A DNA stretch of 64,000 nucleotides from Paralvinella palmiformis (GCA_025642065.1 JAODUP010000582.1:226001-290000), one strand, 5' to 3'. Numbered from the stretch's first letter, positions 46,378 through 56,690 are shown. The notes: generated by a model from the letters alone, not told the origin. Program-made: numbers and translations.

Positions 46378-47530
46378 AATATATACACTATGATATATAA
46401 TTTCTTTAAATGTTTTATGTAAATTATAAGTTAATATATCATTGCACCGTACAACACGTTTGAATCGTGCTTTATTACACATAGTTATAGTAGTGATGGT
46501 AGCAGTAGTAAAAGTACTGCTGGCAGTACTGGAAATGTCATGTTACTGGTGATAGATTCAGGCTAAAAAACAGACCTCAAACAGTTATGAAGCAACAGAA
46601 CAAAGTGTGAAGAAGGAGATCAGAGACATAAGACAGGAATGAAAACAATGTTGACATACCGATAATATACCGATAATACAAAATCTTAACTTGGTACTGC
46701 AATTTATCTTACTTTAACCAATAGGCTCATTTTAACTTCAATTACTGCAACCATGAGGTACTACCCACCGGATTCCTCCTTGAACGTTACAATAGCTTCT
46801 TTTTCGCCGTCGATCAAGAATATGGACGTTATTCCATAACCGCCCGTACGTCTTTGATTGCTGAAATACAGTTCCAATCGCTCTTTTGTTAAAGTCTTCG
46901 TTTTCCATCTCACTCGGATGCTCGAGCTGTATTCACTGACCCTACCATGGAGCGCCAACACCGGACACGAGGTGTCATCTATGGTTAATGACGGTGTACC
47001 CAACTGACTCAGATCTGAAGAAACAAGTTAGGACCAGGGCGTAGTACAGCAAGAGAGCAAACCTTAAACGTACAGTTACTGATCATGATATGGCACGGAC
47101 AATTTGTAGCATTTGCCATAAAGTCTTAGACGCCACCTCGAATATCTATCATCGTAAACGAAGATTAGTTGGGATAAAGCTGGATTTATTTACCTATTGA
47201 AGTCCCCAACGATACAATGGCGCTGTTCAACTCGGGCATCAACGTGACTTTATCTACTGTAGCGTGGAATTCATTTTGGACAAGTAACTTTAAATAATTT
47301 GTCGGTATTCTCGGAAGATTGTTAATCTGTATGGCATAGACAGTGCTCGTGTCATATACCAGTGGTGGAATGGCACGAGAATCTAGAATTTAAAATAAAT
47401 TATAATTACTTAGGAGCCTACGTATCTATCTATCCACACGATTGTGCCATTCTACAAATATAAAGAGAAAAAAATTTACCAGTCAGTTTAAATACCAATA
47501 GTAAAGAAAGGTACCTGAATCCAAAGCCAT
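35013..47530 (-). CDS. PARP14: PARP14-like RRM/KH/macro-domain protein with amplified C-terminal exon cassette
   Basis: Multi-exon gene resembling the N-terminal part of PARP14-type proteins, which bind RNA and ADP-ribose and act in stress and immune signalling (family knowledge). Exons: 47530-47515, 47382-47194, 47014-46769, 44656-44363, 44237-44001, 43873-42254, 41547-41131, 41014-40877, then the array 40249-40164, 39950-39884, 39716-39645, 37812-37727, 37536-37470, 37300-37229, 35356-35271, 35079-35013. Every junction outside the array is phase 1 on both sides. Domains: RRM-like (47382-46769), further RRM/KH-like modules (44656-42400), and a macro domain across 42390-41131 that lacks the usual NAAN and GG-rich loop. 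About 1,050 residues precede the array; the array adds about 201. No WWE or ART catalytic domain is seen, so the gene either ends in the array, continues to unrecognised exons, or is a PARP14-derived protein without enzyme activity. Confidence 0.85.
35271..35356 (-). CDS. PARP14: Array exon A1
   Basis: 86 nt: DVTAGKQPIKNEKKSADHLL then HLNNGFMST. Same splice sites as A2. Confidence 0.82.
37229..37300 (-). CDS. PARP14: Array exon C1
   Basis: 72 nt: DTDRSHLSLDLRSSYSMTPD then PVRE; one residue differs from C2 (P for S). Confidence 0.82.
37470..37536 (-). CDS. PARP14: Array exon B2
   Basis: 67 nt: EKMKTTSVDEKENTSNDS then VVTS, identical in protein to B1. Splice sites identical to the other copies. 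Confidence 0.83.
37727..37812 (-). CDS. PARP14: Array exon A2
   Basis: 86 nt: DVTAGKQPIKNEKKSADHLL then HLNIGVRST. Same phases as A3. Acceptor tatctacag, donor CTACG|gtaaga. Confidence 0.82.
39645..39716 (-). CDS. PARP14: Array exon C2
   Basis: 72 nt, phase 1 to 1: DTDRSHLSLDLRSSYSMTSD then PVRE. Acceptor atttctcag, donor GTGAAG|gtacat. Confidence 0.82.
39884..39950 (-). CDS. PARP14: Array exon B3
   Basis: 67 nt, phase 0 in, 1 out: EKMKTIPVDEKENTSNDS then VVTS. Acceptor aatcatttcag, donor CTTCAG|gtaaat. Confidence 0.82.
40164..40249 (-). CDS. PARP14: Array exon A3
   Basis: 86 nt, in phase 1, out phase 0: ETEVKQPIKEEKKRVYNWSQ then INNGATST. The most diverged of the three A exons. Acceptor tttcaatag, donor CCACG|gtaata. 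Confidence 0.8.
40877..41014 (-). CDS. PARP14: PARP14-like exon 8 (post-macro segment)
   Basis: Encodes CRNSHEVNFTIYGMNHANID and LNGLRSNIQRYLIPLY, like the strand and helix that follow macro domains in PARP14. Acceptor gttcttttag, donor ATATG|gtacca, 138 nt. Its 3' end is copied as a fossil in the array units. Confidence 0.88.
41131..41547 (-). CDS. PARP14: PARP14-like exon 7 (macro domain body)
   Basis: Begins GGRAIPDDCTSYISQYGSSL, then IIHAVCPRWGDDNELELAEL, FKRVLMTSLIS and AITNFFYREK, the order of strands and helices of a macro domain (HxVxPxW, S-x-L at the second loop). 417 nt, phase 1 to 1. Confidence 0.92.
41745..42000 (+). repeat. SINE C copy
   Basis: Matches the copy at 27205-27456 in the other orientation: aggaggagtttttcatccaa, gttttctccgtcgaataagc, attacagaccatatgcgtct. 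It lies in the intron between macro-domain exons 6 and 7. Confidence 0.8.
42254..43873 (-). CDS. PARP14: PARP14-like exon 6 (long exon: KH-like repeats and start of macro domain)
   Basis: 540 codons in one frame, with KH-like segments such as VDQIRLYLDDWIVQRVF and GFCIEAKKYQSQKVIDALQE. The pre-macro block MGRYFRTKENKRQLTSIE follows, as in PARP14, then the macro start ISVLQGDIGKHRVEAIINPV. Where macro domains usually have N-A-A-N it reads N-P-V-D, and the Gly-rich loop is absent. Donor ACCAG|gtaatg. Confidence 0.93.
44001..44237 (-). CDS. PARP14: PARP14-like exon 5
   Basis: Encodes ARRAFKDRMVRLEKVTLPTM and EQCAIIDYGDPK. 237 nt, phase 1 to 1. The acceptor ctgatag sits beside an (AT)n tract at 44255-44287. 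Confidence 0.82.
44255..44287. repeat. (AT)n microsatellite
   Basis: Pure AT run about 20 bp upstream of the acceptor of PARP14-like exon 5. Confidence 0.9.
44363..44656 (-). CDS. PARP14: PARP14-like exon 4
   Basis: Begins AVRCVLKKHKESPLALHGDR, the end of the RRM-like unit, followed by a proline stretch and a new module with a YRKDAILLEFSSEP strand. 294 nt, phase 1 to 1. Confidence 0.88.
45046..45070. repeat. (TAG)n microsatellite
   Basis: Eight tag units in the intron between PARP14-like exons 3 and 4. Confidence 0.85.
45225..45305. repeat. (AT)n then (AC)n microsatellite
   Basis: Long alternating AT followed by AC. Confidence 0.95.
45480..46214 (+). pseudogene. Tc1/mariner-type transposase, broken
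   Basis: DD34E transposase remnant inside the intron between PARP14-like exons 3 and 4, on the opposite strand. The N-terminal helix-turn-helix region reads SMWQDGVLVNWVAILMNISL and ends GRSKKITLREDRVLK. After a frame break, VDGTMKGTDYIDIRCHNLLD and FIFQHGNAPAHTARQ follow. The catalytic second Asp of the usual QHDNAPxH motif is Gly here, the third acidic residue region is missing, and a stop interrupts. The C-terminus RRIRDVIRLRGYPIKY is typical. No terminal inverted repeats seen. Confidence 0.85.
46325..46372. repeat. (AT)n microsatellite
   Basis: Alternating AT just right of the Tc1 remnant. Confidence 0.9.
46769..47014 (-). CDS. PARP14: PARP14-like exon 3 (second RRM-like module)
   Basis: Encodes LELYFSNQRRTGGYGITSIF then GEKEAIVTFKEES, the 'LYFEN...RSGGG...V-x-F' RRM pattern typical of PARP10/14 proteins. 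246 nt; donor TCCG|gtgggt chosen because it alone keeps phase 1. Confidence 0.9.
47194..47382 (-). CDS. PARP14: PARP14-like exon 2 (first RRM-like module)
   Basis: Encodes YAIQINNLPRIPTNYLKLLV and VTLMPELNSAIVSLGTS, shaped like an RRM. 189 nt, phase 1 to 1, acceptor aaattctag, donor ATAG|gtaaat. Confidence 0.85.
47515..47530 (-). CDS. PARP14: PARP14-like exon 1 (start codon)
   Basis: ATG at 47530-47528, MALDS plus one base, donor TTCAG|gtacct. Chosen because the phase-1 exit fits the next exon. The region upstream, gagaagatcgaaa, is presumed 5' UTR. Confidence 0.7.
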
Positions 47531-47677
47531 TTTCGATCTTCTCTGTCACTCTATATGCTATAAGTCAAACAATCACACATTTTATGCATGTCATTGGTTT
47601 ACAGTGAAATGTGAAAGAAGCATACAAGAAGCAAATAACGCCGCATAGCCACACAAATAAACAGGGACATACTTGAA

Positions 47678-47866
47678 GTATGATGATTGATGTTTTACGG
47701 CCACTTTTGTGCACATGATGGGGTAAATTGGTTGAGCGACCTCCAAAGGTAACGAAGCCAAGGCGAAGACGAAACGCCCTTCAGATATGCCCACGCTAAG
47801 GTTCGAACTCGGGTGGTAATGATCTGTGATCCAACGCGCTGTCAGTTACACCACGGAGGCGCCCCA
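47678..47866 (-). repeat. SINE A copy
   Basis: Near full-length: tail gatgattgatgttttacggc on the left, box B aggttcgaactcgg, head ending ccacggaggcgcccc on the right. Lies just upstream of the PARP14-like start codon. Confidence 0.85.
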
Positions 47867-47869
47867 ACA

Positions 47870-48281
47870 TATTTGAAGGGTTGTCGGTCGGACCATTATT
47901 GCATACGTTTATTGTTGGAGCCCTACAAGCTAAGTCAAAATTTACAAATGCAGATACAAATATTGCATTCTTGCTCTTGATTGGTTTTATTGATAGGATG
48001 GGTGAGTGAGTGACTGAATGAGTGATTGAATGAATAAACGACTGAGTGAATGAATGAGTGAGATGGGGAGAGGAGTGGCATAGATAGGGTCATTGACCTT
48101 ATTGTTGACAACGACCTATGTCCCAGGAAGGGCGAAGGGTGAAAGAATTGACCTTATACAAGCTCCTGACGTTTCCTCATAAATTTCTCAGTTACATATA
48201 AACCAAGTCATTAGAAATATAATGGCGAAAACAACATGAGTAGAGAGAGCGAGAGAGATAGATGGATAGATAGACAGATAG

Positions 48282-48336
<55 letters not shown>

Positions 48337-48840
48337 GAGAGCGTGCAAAGTATTTACTGCCACTAAATACAAATTAGACAAACCTTAGTCTAGACTGTAT
48401 CAGTTGTATAATGGATGAATAGATATAGACAATTAGCTCATATACATTCTGCTACAGGTAAACCACCTATTGGTTTACACCGTTGATTCCAAAGTTAGTT
48501 TCAGTGGATCACCCGAAGTAACGTAATAATAATTACAAATCTCTTATGCCATTCAAGATATAACCACTGATCGCTAGAAAGCTATATTAAGTTAATACTA
48601 AATCTAATTGAATTATTGCACGAGATAAACCCATTAATCAGCTTAGACATAAAGAGCTTTGCAGTTCTAAAGATTGCGATGTAACAAATTTTTGAAATAT
48701 ATTGAAACTCTATAATTAATTATAAAGACTTGGAAGTTGACGGCTGGCAAAAACACTCGATGTTTTTGGTAATTGATTGTCTGGTAACTGATTGTCTCGT
48801 CACTAAAATATGTATTTAAAATGGTAATATACTTGTACTA
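47870..48840. other. Upstream flank of the PARP14-like gene
   Basis: No exon recognised. Contains gagtgag-type short repeats near 48000-48060 and a GATA/GA microsatellite at 48262-48334. Confidence 0.45.
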
Positions 48841-48891
48841 ATATTACTATATATATATATACAATGTACACGATCAGTAAAGATCATGACA

Positions 48892-50365
48892 TGGCGTCAG
48901 AAGTGGCTATTAGAACTCATAGCTCATAATGTCACCGAGTTTTAAACCACCAGAACCCATTAATGTGAATGGAGACCTGTCCGAAAACCGGTGACTGTGG
49001 AGTGGGCCTGTCACCCCTTGTCATGGTTGCGTGGCTCACAGCTACGGAAGCCAATGACAAGCTACTCACCTCTATCGAGCCAGATGTATTGGATAGATAC
49101 AGCCATTTTCTGTACGGGCCGGATGACGATAAAACTAAGTATGACTTAGTCTATCAAAAGTTTGAAGACCATTTTAAGGCTATGAAGCGTACCGTATTTT
49201 GTCGTTACAAATGTGTGTGAGTTCGCGGGAAAAGATAATATGACCTGGGACAAAGTGGTACTTTCCATAGCCATTCATGAAAAATCCCTGAAGCAAAAAC
49301 TGCTGGATGCGACTGATTTAACTCCAAGAGTAAAACCAAGGATTTATGCATAGCATATGAGGTGACCCAGGTTGAGGTTCGTTCCATGGTAGCTGATGGC
49401 CTAGAAGAGAGAGCCATACAACATGTCCAGTCTAAGAAACGGCGACGTAACAAAAATTATCGTCTCACAGTGGATCATCATATAACTCGATAACAGAGGT
49501 CAGTGCCCTGCATATGGTGCCACGTGCTATAAGTGTTCTGGTAAAAATCACCACGCGTCTACCTGTCGTTCAACCAAGCCAAGATCAACACATGAATTAG
49601 ATACCACCACCCAAGTAGATGATGATTTCCTCGTGCATTCCACATGCATGATTGGTACAATGAGTAAGGACTCCGCATGGTATGCTAATCTTCGTGTACG
49701 TGCATATGCCGTCAAGTTCAATGTAGACACTGGTGCTGAGACTAATACTGTTCCTATGAATGTCTGGAAGCGCATTCCCAGTAAGCCAACTCTGATGTGG
49801 AGTAATGTCGTGCTGAGTGTGTTCCGTGGAGGCACAGTACAGCATCAGGGCGTAGCACGTGTACCAAAATATGTTATTTGAGTTATTTGTAACCAGTGGA
49901 TGCTCTACTCCAATACTAGGACTGAAAGCATGTCTGAAATTAGGAATTATAGTATACAAGCACGTGATAATTACAATCCATCACTAATTGGGAGCAATGC
50001 TTTGTTTAGCAGTAATCCAATCACTATGGAGACCCCCATAATGGAGTATGAAGAATTGGGATGTTACCCCGGCGAATATCATATACAGCTAAAGCCAGAC
50101 GCAACTGGACATATTGATGCACAGCGCTGGGTTAGACAGAGCTTGCACGACCCTCTCCACTAAAAAAGGAGAACTGGAACAAGAAAGCACTAGTATGCAC
50201 ATTGATGAACCAACAGATTGGGTCAATAGCCTTGTAATTACCGAACAACATGAGCACTCACTGAAACTATGTCTGGATCCAAAAGTGTTGAACTTGAATA
50301 TACGGTGGGAACATTTCCAGATACCGACATTTGCAGAAATAAGTTTTAGGTATTCCGCCCCTGCC
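48892..50365 (+). mobile_element. Ty3/Gypsy-like LTR retrotransposon remnant (gag to start of RT)
   Basis: A primer-binding-site-like tggcgtcagaagtgg at 48892-48906 follows the trinucleotide aca, as at an LTR edge. Then come a gag-like start (SPSFKPPEPINVNGD, frame broken soon after), a Cys-His stretch near 49520-49565 (CYKCSGKNHHASTC), an aspartic protease block VDTGAETNTVPMNVWKRI (49725-49778), and a reverse-transcriptase start at 50200-50340 (LKLCLDPKVLNLNIR). Frames are interrupted repeatedly; no 3' part or second LTR seen. Confidence 0.75.
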
Positions 50366-50739
50366 CCCCCCCCCACCTTATATCTCCTTTGGCTGTATTG
50401 AAGCCACCCATGAAACTAACAATATGTAACTAATATTTAACGTAAAAGCTATAAGATGGATTAATAGAATCAGATTAGGAGATATCTTGAGCTCTTCCCA
50501 CATGGAGGGTCATTAAGTGAAGCCACTGTCACTGCATGCACGATCAGCCACAGATATAAACCAGCTCCAACCCAACATGGCAGTGTCTTGCTTGTCATCC
50601 AAATTATTAATGAATAGTTCTATTGGATTAGTACGCCCCTCTTAGCTCTAGAGTCAAATAGCAGCAGTAGTAGCAGTATGATCAAGGTACAATTGCTAAA
50701 GGATTATGCAATTATTTCTCAAATGTGGGAAACATCTTA

Positions 50740-51405
50740 GCAGCTAATAATTGAAACTGGTACTGTTGCCACTTCTATGAAAATTGCTAAAGTTATGCCT
50801 ATCTACGAAGCTCAGGCAAACGATTTTCTCGAACTAAATTATATCCTCTACTCAAACCAGTTTGGTTTTCGGCCTAGTCACGCTACCACTGAAGCTATGG
50901 GTGTGTTTTACAATGACACACTCAGATCATTTGACAAATGCGAGTGAACAAGTTGAGTAAATATGGAGTAAGAGGTGTGGCATTGGTTGGAATGGTTCAG
51001 GAGCTACTTAACCAACAGAAAACAATATGTTCAGTTTAATAAAGTAGCCTCTGACACACAACAAATTAACTGTGGAGTACCATAAGGGTGAATTACCATT
51101 GTTATTTAATATTACGAACGATGTTTTAAAGCAACTTTCAATTTTGTTTAAAACAAATAAACTCTCATTAAACATTCATAAAACTAACTACATAATACTA
51201 TTTACACTAAACAAAACAACAGACATCAATGATTACGAACTAAACATGGATGAGAAACTAATTAATATGGTAGATGTCACAAAAGTCCTGAGCATTCATA
51301 CTGACAACAAATTACAGTGGCACGAACATATAAAACTTATTAAGAAAAGAATCTCCAGCGGAGTAGATGCTCTCAATTCACCCAAGAACATTCTATAGCA
51401 ATCAC
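50740..51405 (+). mobile_element. LINE reverse-transcriptase remnant, left part
   Basis: Jockey/CR1-type ORF2 pieces: YSNQFGFRPSHATTEA (50847-50895), a WFRSYLTNRKQYVQF block near 51000, and KLSLNIHKTNYIILF to LQWHEHIKLIKKRISSGVDA. Frameshifts and stops. It continues at 52788 after the inserted element X. Confidence 0.8.
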
Positions 51406-51842
51406 CAGAATGGGGTCAATTCCATTTGGTCAATTCCAATTCCACTCAATTCCATTTGGTCAATTCCAATGCCAATTCCACCTCAAATTTATCAATTCCA
51501 ATTCAATTCCAAAATATTCAATTCCAATTCCGGGTTTTTTCCGACTCTTTTTTGTCTAATATTTTTTTACCATCAGTAGATACGCCGAGAACCTATTTGG
51601 ATTAAATACTCCGAGTAGTTTATATTCGAAGTGGGATTGTCATGGAAGAAATATTTCTCAATTACAAAATGAAATAGCAAATTAATTTGTGGATTTAATT
51701 TAATTTTGCCTGTTCTAAAGATTGAACAGGGGTAAATTCCTAAATAGCAATATCTCTATATAATTACAGGCATGCTAGTGTGGTGGTGACATCGTGTTGT
51801 GGGTGGAGCCCAAGGTATCCAGACCACCAATTAGTGTGCATA

Positions 51843-51870
51843 TTATATATATATATATATATATATATAA
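51843..51870. repeat. (AT)n microsatellite in element X
   Basis: The same position in the fragment at 60.99 kb also holds an (AT)n run. Confidence 0.9.
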
Positions 51871-52092
51871 GGAACCAAAGTTCTGAATCAATTTGATTCC
51901 AGTATATTGGTAATAGCATATGTAAGTGTTAACATGGTAAAATTAGCGTAAGCCTAACCACAAGGCGCTTTTAGCTAAAGAGGTGTTATATCACGTGGTG
52001 GATCATAGTCTTGGGTGCATCCCCATGTAAGAGTATATTTTCTAATCATCAAAGGTGTGTTTATATTCCACAGCCCAGTAGGAGCCTTGAAA

Positions 52093-52447
52093 TGTTTCTA
52101 GAATCCGCCAGGGTCGCTTATTTATTCACAGCCCTAGTGGAGTGGTTGAGAAACCTCCTCCCCCACCACTCACCTCACAGGGGAGCAGTACGGAAAGATG
52201 GAGCCGAAATACCCGGAGGGTGGTCACTGCCAGAGTGTTTTACGTCCTCAGGGGGTTTTTAACGTCCCCCTTTATTTTAAATAATTCAGTGGAGACGGCA
52301 GCGCCATTTAACGTGGTCAGCCACCCACGATGTAGTGAGCCGAGAAATTAATCCCTGGAAAAGTTTCGACCTCTTACGGGATTCGAACCTGCGACCATTG
52401 GCACCAAGTGCCGGGTGCTTAACCGCTAGGCCACCGGAGCTCACTGA
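52093..52447 (-). repeat. SINE B copy (355 bp) inside element X
   Basis: Minus strand: head ggtggcctagcggttaagc, box B caggttcgaatccc. Body matches 11309-11661 closely. Flanked by direct repeats of 57 bp (52036-52092 and 52448-52504, one mismatch). Confidence 0.9.
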
Positions 52448-52787
52448 TATTTTCTAATCATCAAAGGGGTGTTTATATTCCACAGCCCAGTAGGAGCCTT
52501 GAAACGAATGTATTTGCTTAGCTCCGCCCAGTAGGGGTCAGACCCTGTATTTACTTTCACAACCCTGCTGGGTACTAAACCAAAGCTCTGGATCATTAGG
52601 TATATTGGTAACACCACATGTAAGTGTTAACATTGTAAAAATGGTATATTAATTTTTGGATAAAATGTTTTTGTAGGAAATTTCAAAATTTCTCAATTCC
52701 AATTCAAAATTTCTCAATTCCAATTCATTTTTTTAAATAGTCAATTCCAATTCCGAAATTGGAATTGACCCCATTTCTGGCAATCAC

Positions 52788-53110
52788 ACATGAAAACTTT
52801 ATACTATAACAGCCTTGTTCGCCTTCACTTATATTATGGCTGCCTGTTACGGGGTAATACACCCAAAACACATACTCAAAGACTGGAGGTGCTTCAACGA
52901 AAAGCCATTCGTGCTATTACGAAGTCCAAATACAACTCCGCACCATGATCACTATTCAAGAAAACAAATATTCTCAAACTAAGCTACATTTATAATAAAC
53001 AAATCAGTATCTTCATGTACGACTATACATCATCAAATATACCAACATCTATCTATAACAAATATTCACCTCCGACTACAACATCCAGTCACCCCAGACC
53101 AGACATCATA
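52788..53110 (+). mobile_element. LINE reverse-transcriptase remnant, right part
   Basis: Continues the frame of the left part: MKTLYYNSLVRLHLYYGCLL, then RLEVLQRKAIRAITKSKYNS, the C-terminal 'QRLE-x-LQ-x-KA-x-R' motif of Jockey/CR1 LINEs. A stop follows. Confidence 0.82.
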
Positions 53111-53119
53111 AAGATATCC

Positions 53120-55060
53120 GCATGGACACAGACATTCTGAGACTGTAGCACGAACGTTTATTTTCTAGTGTCCATTTACCTGGCTACACTTTAAAATATC
53201 GCCCTCACACGATGCATTCATGTCCCAAACAAAACATTACTACAAAAATAATATACTGAAAAATTAACATATAAAATTCTCAAGTTAGCTGATATCATAC
53301 GACAAAAATAGAGACTGTGATACTTTAAATCACAATTGATTAGATGCATTATGGCAGCCTTGGCACTGTGACCCTTATTGTCCTAGTTCATTCATTCATT
53401 GCGGGTACAGTGTGGTAAAAATATCATTCTCGAACACTTCGAAATAGACCAAATTGCTGTTATTATCGTAAATGTTTCTTTATTGTCGGGAGGAGTTGGA
53501 TGATGGCGTGCAGCCATTTTAATCACTTTTCTCGTGTTATGCGCATATTTCTGGTAATGTTTGTATTCTTTTCGCCAAATATTATATTATATATTAGATC
53601 GTAAATATTGTGACAATTATACCAAATATTTGGGTATAGGTTAGCACAATGGTACAGGTATTTTAATGTGGTCACAGGTATATGTACCTGAACCTATACC
53701 CACAGTCAAACCTTCTACCCACCAACTGTAAGTATTATGAAAAAACACCTGTACACATGTTTGATGGAAATAAAACTACTGCCATTACTAGGTAGCAGTA
53801 GCAGTAGCGACTAGAGCAGTATTAATAACTGTATTAAGAAGTGTCGCTAGCAAGAGTACTATTAACTTCTTCAAAACGTATTGCGTTTAACTGCCATTAC
53901 TCCATTACCGTATACTTAACTACAGAGAACGTACTTAGACCCGACTTAACTACAGATATGCTGATTGTTTTTGTTTTTTTTAATAATAGGAGGGCTAAAC
54001 CGTATGGGTATCCCAATGGGAAAACCCAGAATCGCTCCGTCCTGAATGCATTGTCGAGATTTCGCATTAAGAAGAATTTATTCATATGTGTCATAAATCG
54101 AATCTCGTTCTAGGTCCAGAAATTGTATCGTTAGTGTCTTCATTATCTCAATCTCGGCCATCAAATCTATAACAAACAAACTGATCGTGTCCATTGATAG
54201 CTTGTCGATAAATTAACGGCATCCGGGACCATAAATCAGATGATCATTGACACACAGATGAATGTTGTTTTTCGTGTTTTCTTATATATTTATATCATAG
54301 GTCTGTATCCTATATTTGTCAAACAATGCTGTTAGTGAGGCTCCAATGTTTAGGTAATGACTGGAGAATAGCTGTTCTTGCACCTGCCGCAAAATATATC
54401 TACTCGCTGCATAAGACATCCGAAAGTAAATGTGTACTGCACGAATTGTTTTATTTTAATATGATTGTTGTGTTAATGGCAATTACTGTACACCGATGTA
54501 ATGAATCGATTAAATATAAGCGATAATATAAATCAGTACATATGGACACCCCTCCCCCACAAAACAGCAGAGTTGATTGTAACCGATTTCCGATTATATT
54601 GGAGTGTAACGACGATTACAATCACGATTACAATGCAAACCAACCAATGAAAATGGTGACGCCGGTATTCACTCACTCACGTATATTGAACGGATATCGT
54701 TTTTTTAAAAAAAACATTTATAGAAGTATACACATTGATCAAAGCGAGTCTTTTATGTACACCAGTGCAACATTAACTTAAGATTAACCCGAATAATCGT
54801 GAACACCTTGTCGCAGGTACCATACAGGAAGACAGCACAGACAATCATCAACTGAATGTGTTTATTCTGACTTCATCCCGTTGTTTGCGCCATGGACATC
54901 TTTCTCACGAAACTACCAGATAAATAACAAAATATATCCAGAGACCAAATATACAAGATGTTATGTCAAGTTGCACCTCTGTCATTTAGACCAATCATCT
55001 CTCCATGTGCCGTTTTGTGTTACGCAGCATGTAACGTGTGATCGACCTTAAACACTTGAG
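53120..55060. other. Non-coding stretch
   Basis: Open frames near 53841-54113 and 54542-54781 have no recognisable motif or splice support. A short imperfect palindrome lies near 53690 (tatgtacctgaacctatacc). Confidence 0.45.
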
Positions 55061-55064
55061 TCTA

Positions 55065-55130
55065 TGGTTGTAAATGTGCCGATGTGTCGTTAAACAACAT
55101 TCATTCATCCATCCACCCATCCATCTATCT
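55065..55130 (+). repeat. SINE-like tail (shared with 9.1 kb)
   Basis: aatgtgccgatgtgtcgtta then aacaacattcattcatcc, the reverse of the segment at 9075-9110. Confidence 0.5.
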
Positions 55131-55679
55131 ATGGTAGCAAATAGAATAATTAGCAAATTGTAGCAGTTCTTTAGTGGCCAATATCTCTTTCACAATGATT
55201 CAAAAACAGCGATCTTTACTGTCATGCTTAGTCTCTCCGGGTAACACTTGAATTTGCATAACAATTAATCATATCTTATGTAGCCTCTTAGTGAAGCTGA
55301 GTTGCTCTAATGCGCTTTACACTGAAAACAGAATTAAAACATGTTCTAGCTCACACAGCAGAAACACACACGTCATATTAACAAATACACTGGTTTATAG
55401 GTATTATAAACGGGCTAATTTAAATAAATATTCATTTTTAATGGCTGCGACTCTAACATGACCGGGCAAATTATTCTATTACGTGAAGACTTATCTTGCA
55501 AATTATACAAATAATTTAGGTGTGTTTGTGTTTACACGAACCTCTTTGAACAAGCTGTCATGTGGTTAATTAATTATATAGCATAATGTGAACGTATGAT
55601 CCGGGTTTAGTCCGAACAAGACGAAACTCATCTGGATGAATTTATTTTAAAAATGAAAAAAGTCACATATTATCATAAT

Positions 55680-55775
55680 AGACATAACCCTTACCCTACC
55701 TAACGTTACCCGATACACTGACCCTTACCCTAACATTAACCCAAAACCCTTACCCAAACCTTAAAATTATGAGAA
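55680..55775. repeat. Degenerate 'cccttaccctaa' short repeat
   Basis: Loose repeats of taacccttaccctaac-like words. They are irregular and internal, so not a telomere. Confidence 0.5.
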
Positions 55776-56411
55776 CTCTTCTTATTATGATTCGCCTTGT
55801 TGGGATATTTTTTTTGAATCGCCGATTTGGGATTGGGATGACACCATGATCAGTGTTGGCACACAGAGAGTGGTTGACGTTGCACACACACACACACACA
55901 CACACACTCGTTTACACCTTCAACTCACTACTATGGAAAATCACTGGCAACTGACTACCACAATAAATAGTTGACATAACGGTGTCAAATTAATAGGCAT
56001 TGTAGAAACTACCTCATGTATCTTGGATGTCACTCAACTTTTTCATATACCTATTTATTTCAATAATATAAACATTTCATTTTCAATTAACACACTAGGA
56101 TAAATCACTACATTTTACACGCACATTCAACTCACTGTGTTCAATAGAGTCAATAACCTCACTACATCCCCCCTCCCGATGCCCCAGCTTAGGTTATTAA
56201 TATAGGGCGGGGATGCTTTGAATCTTTCTGTGGATTTGCACATCCGAAAGAACACTTGGGATTACTGAAAAAGATTATTGGATTGTCTCCCTGTTGCATG
56301 CTTTTATCTTTCATATTATCATCACTTCATCGCCATGAGTATACTCATATATCTCTGTGATTGTTTAAACACCACTAACTAACTAACAATCAGCCAAAAT
56401 TACATTGGCTA

Positions 56412-56690
56412 CACATATTGAACTCACTACATTGGATAAAGACATTCAACTCACTACATTGAATAAACACATTCAACTCACTACATTGGATACACACATT
56501 CAACTCACTACATTGGATGCAGACATTCAACTCACTACATTGGATAAACACATTCAACTCACTACATTAGATAAACACATTCAACTCACTACATTGGATA
56601 AAATATATACACACATTCAACTCACTACATTGGATGCAGACATTCAACTCACTACATTGGATGCAGACATTCAACTCACTAGAATGTATA
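56412..56690 (+). repeat. 27-bp minisatellite
   Basis: About ten copies of attcaactcactacattgga plus taaacac, with one 9-bp insertion near 56603. A 27-bp unit is nine codons, so all frames stay open. The word caactcactac also occurs at 55919, near 56128 and inverted at 63270-63347. Confidence 0.93.

Larger units (their letters stand above)
51406..52779. mobile_element. Element X: non-autonomous hAT-type transposon with 8-bp target duplication
   Basis: Termini cagaatggggtcaattcca and, reverse complemented, cagaaatggggtcaattcc. The flanking octamer gcaatcac occurs at 51398-51405 and 52780-52787. Termini beginning CAG plus an 8-bp duplication are hAT hallmarks (family knowledge). The interior has 'caattcc' sub-terminal repeats and no transposase, and carries a SINE B at 52093-52447. 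Related fragments lie at 14961-15279 and 58.06-61.07 kb. Confidence 0.88.

Noticed and set aside
55680..55775. Interstitial telomere repeat
   Set aside because: The ccctaa-like words are irregular and short, with no TTAGGG array.
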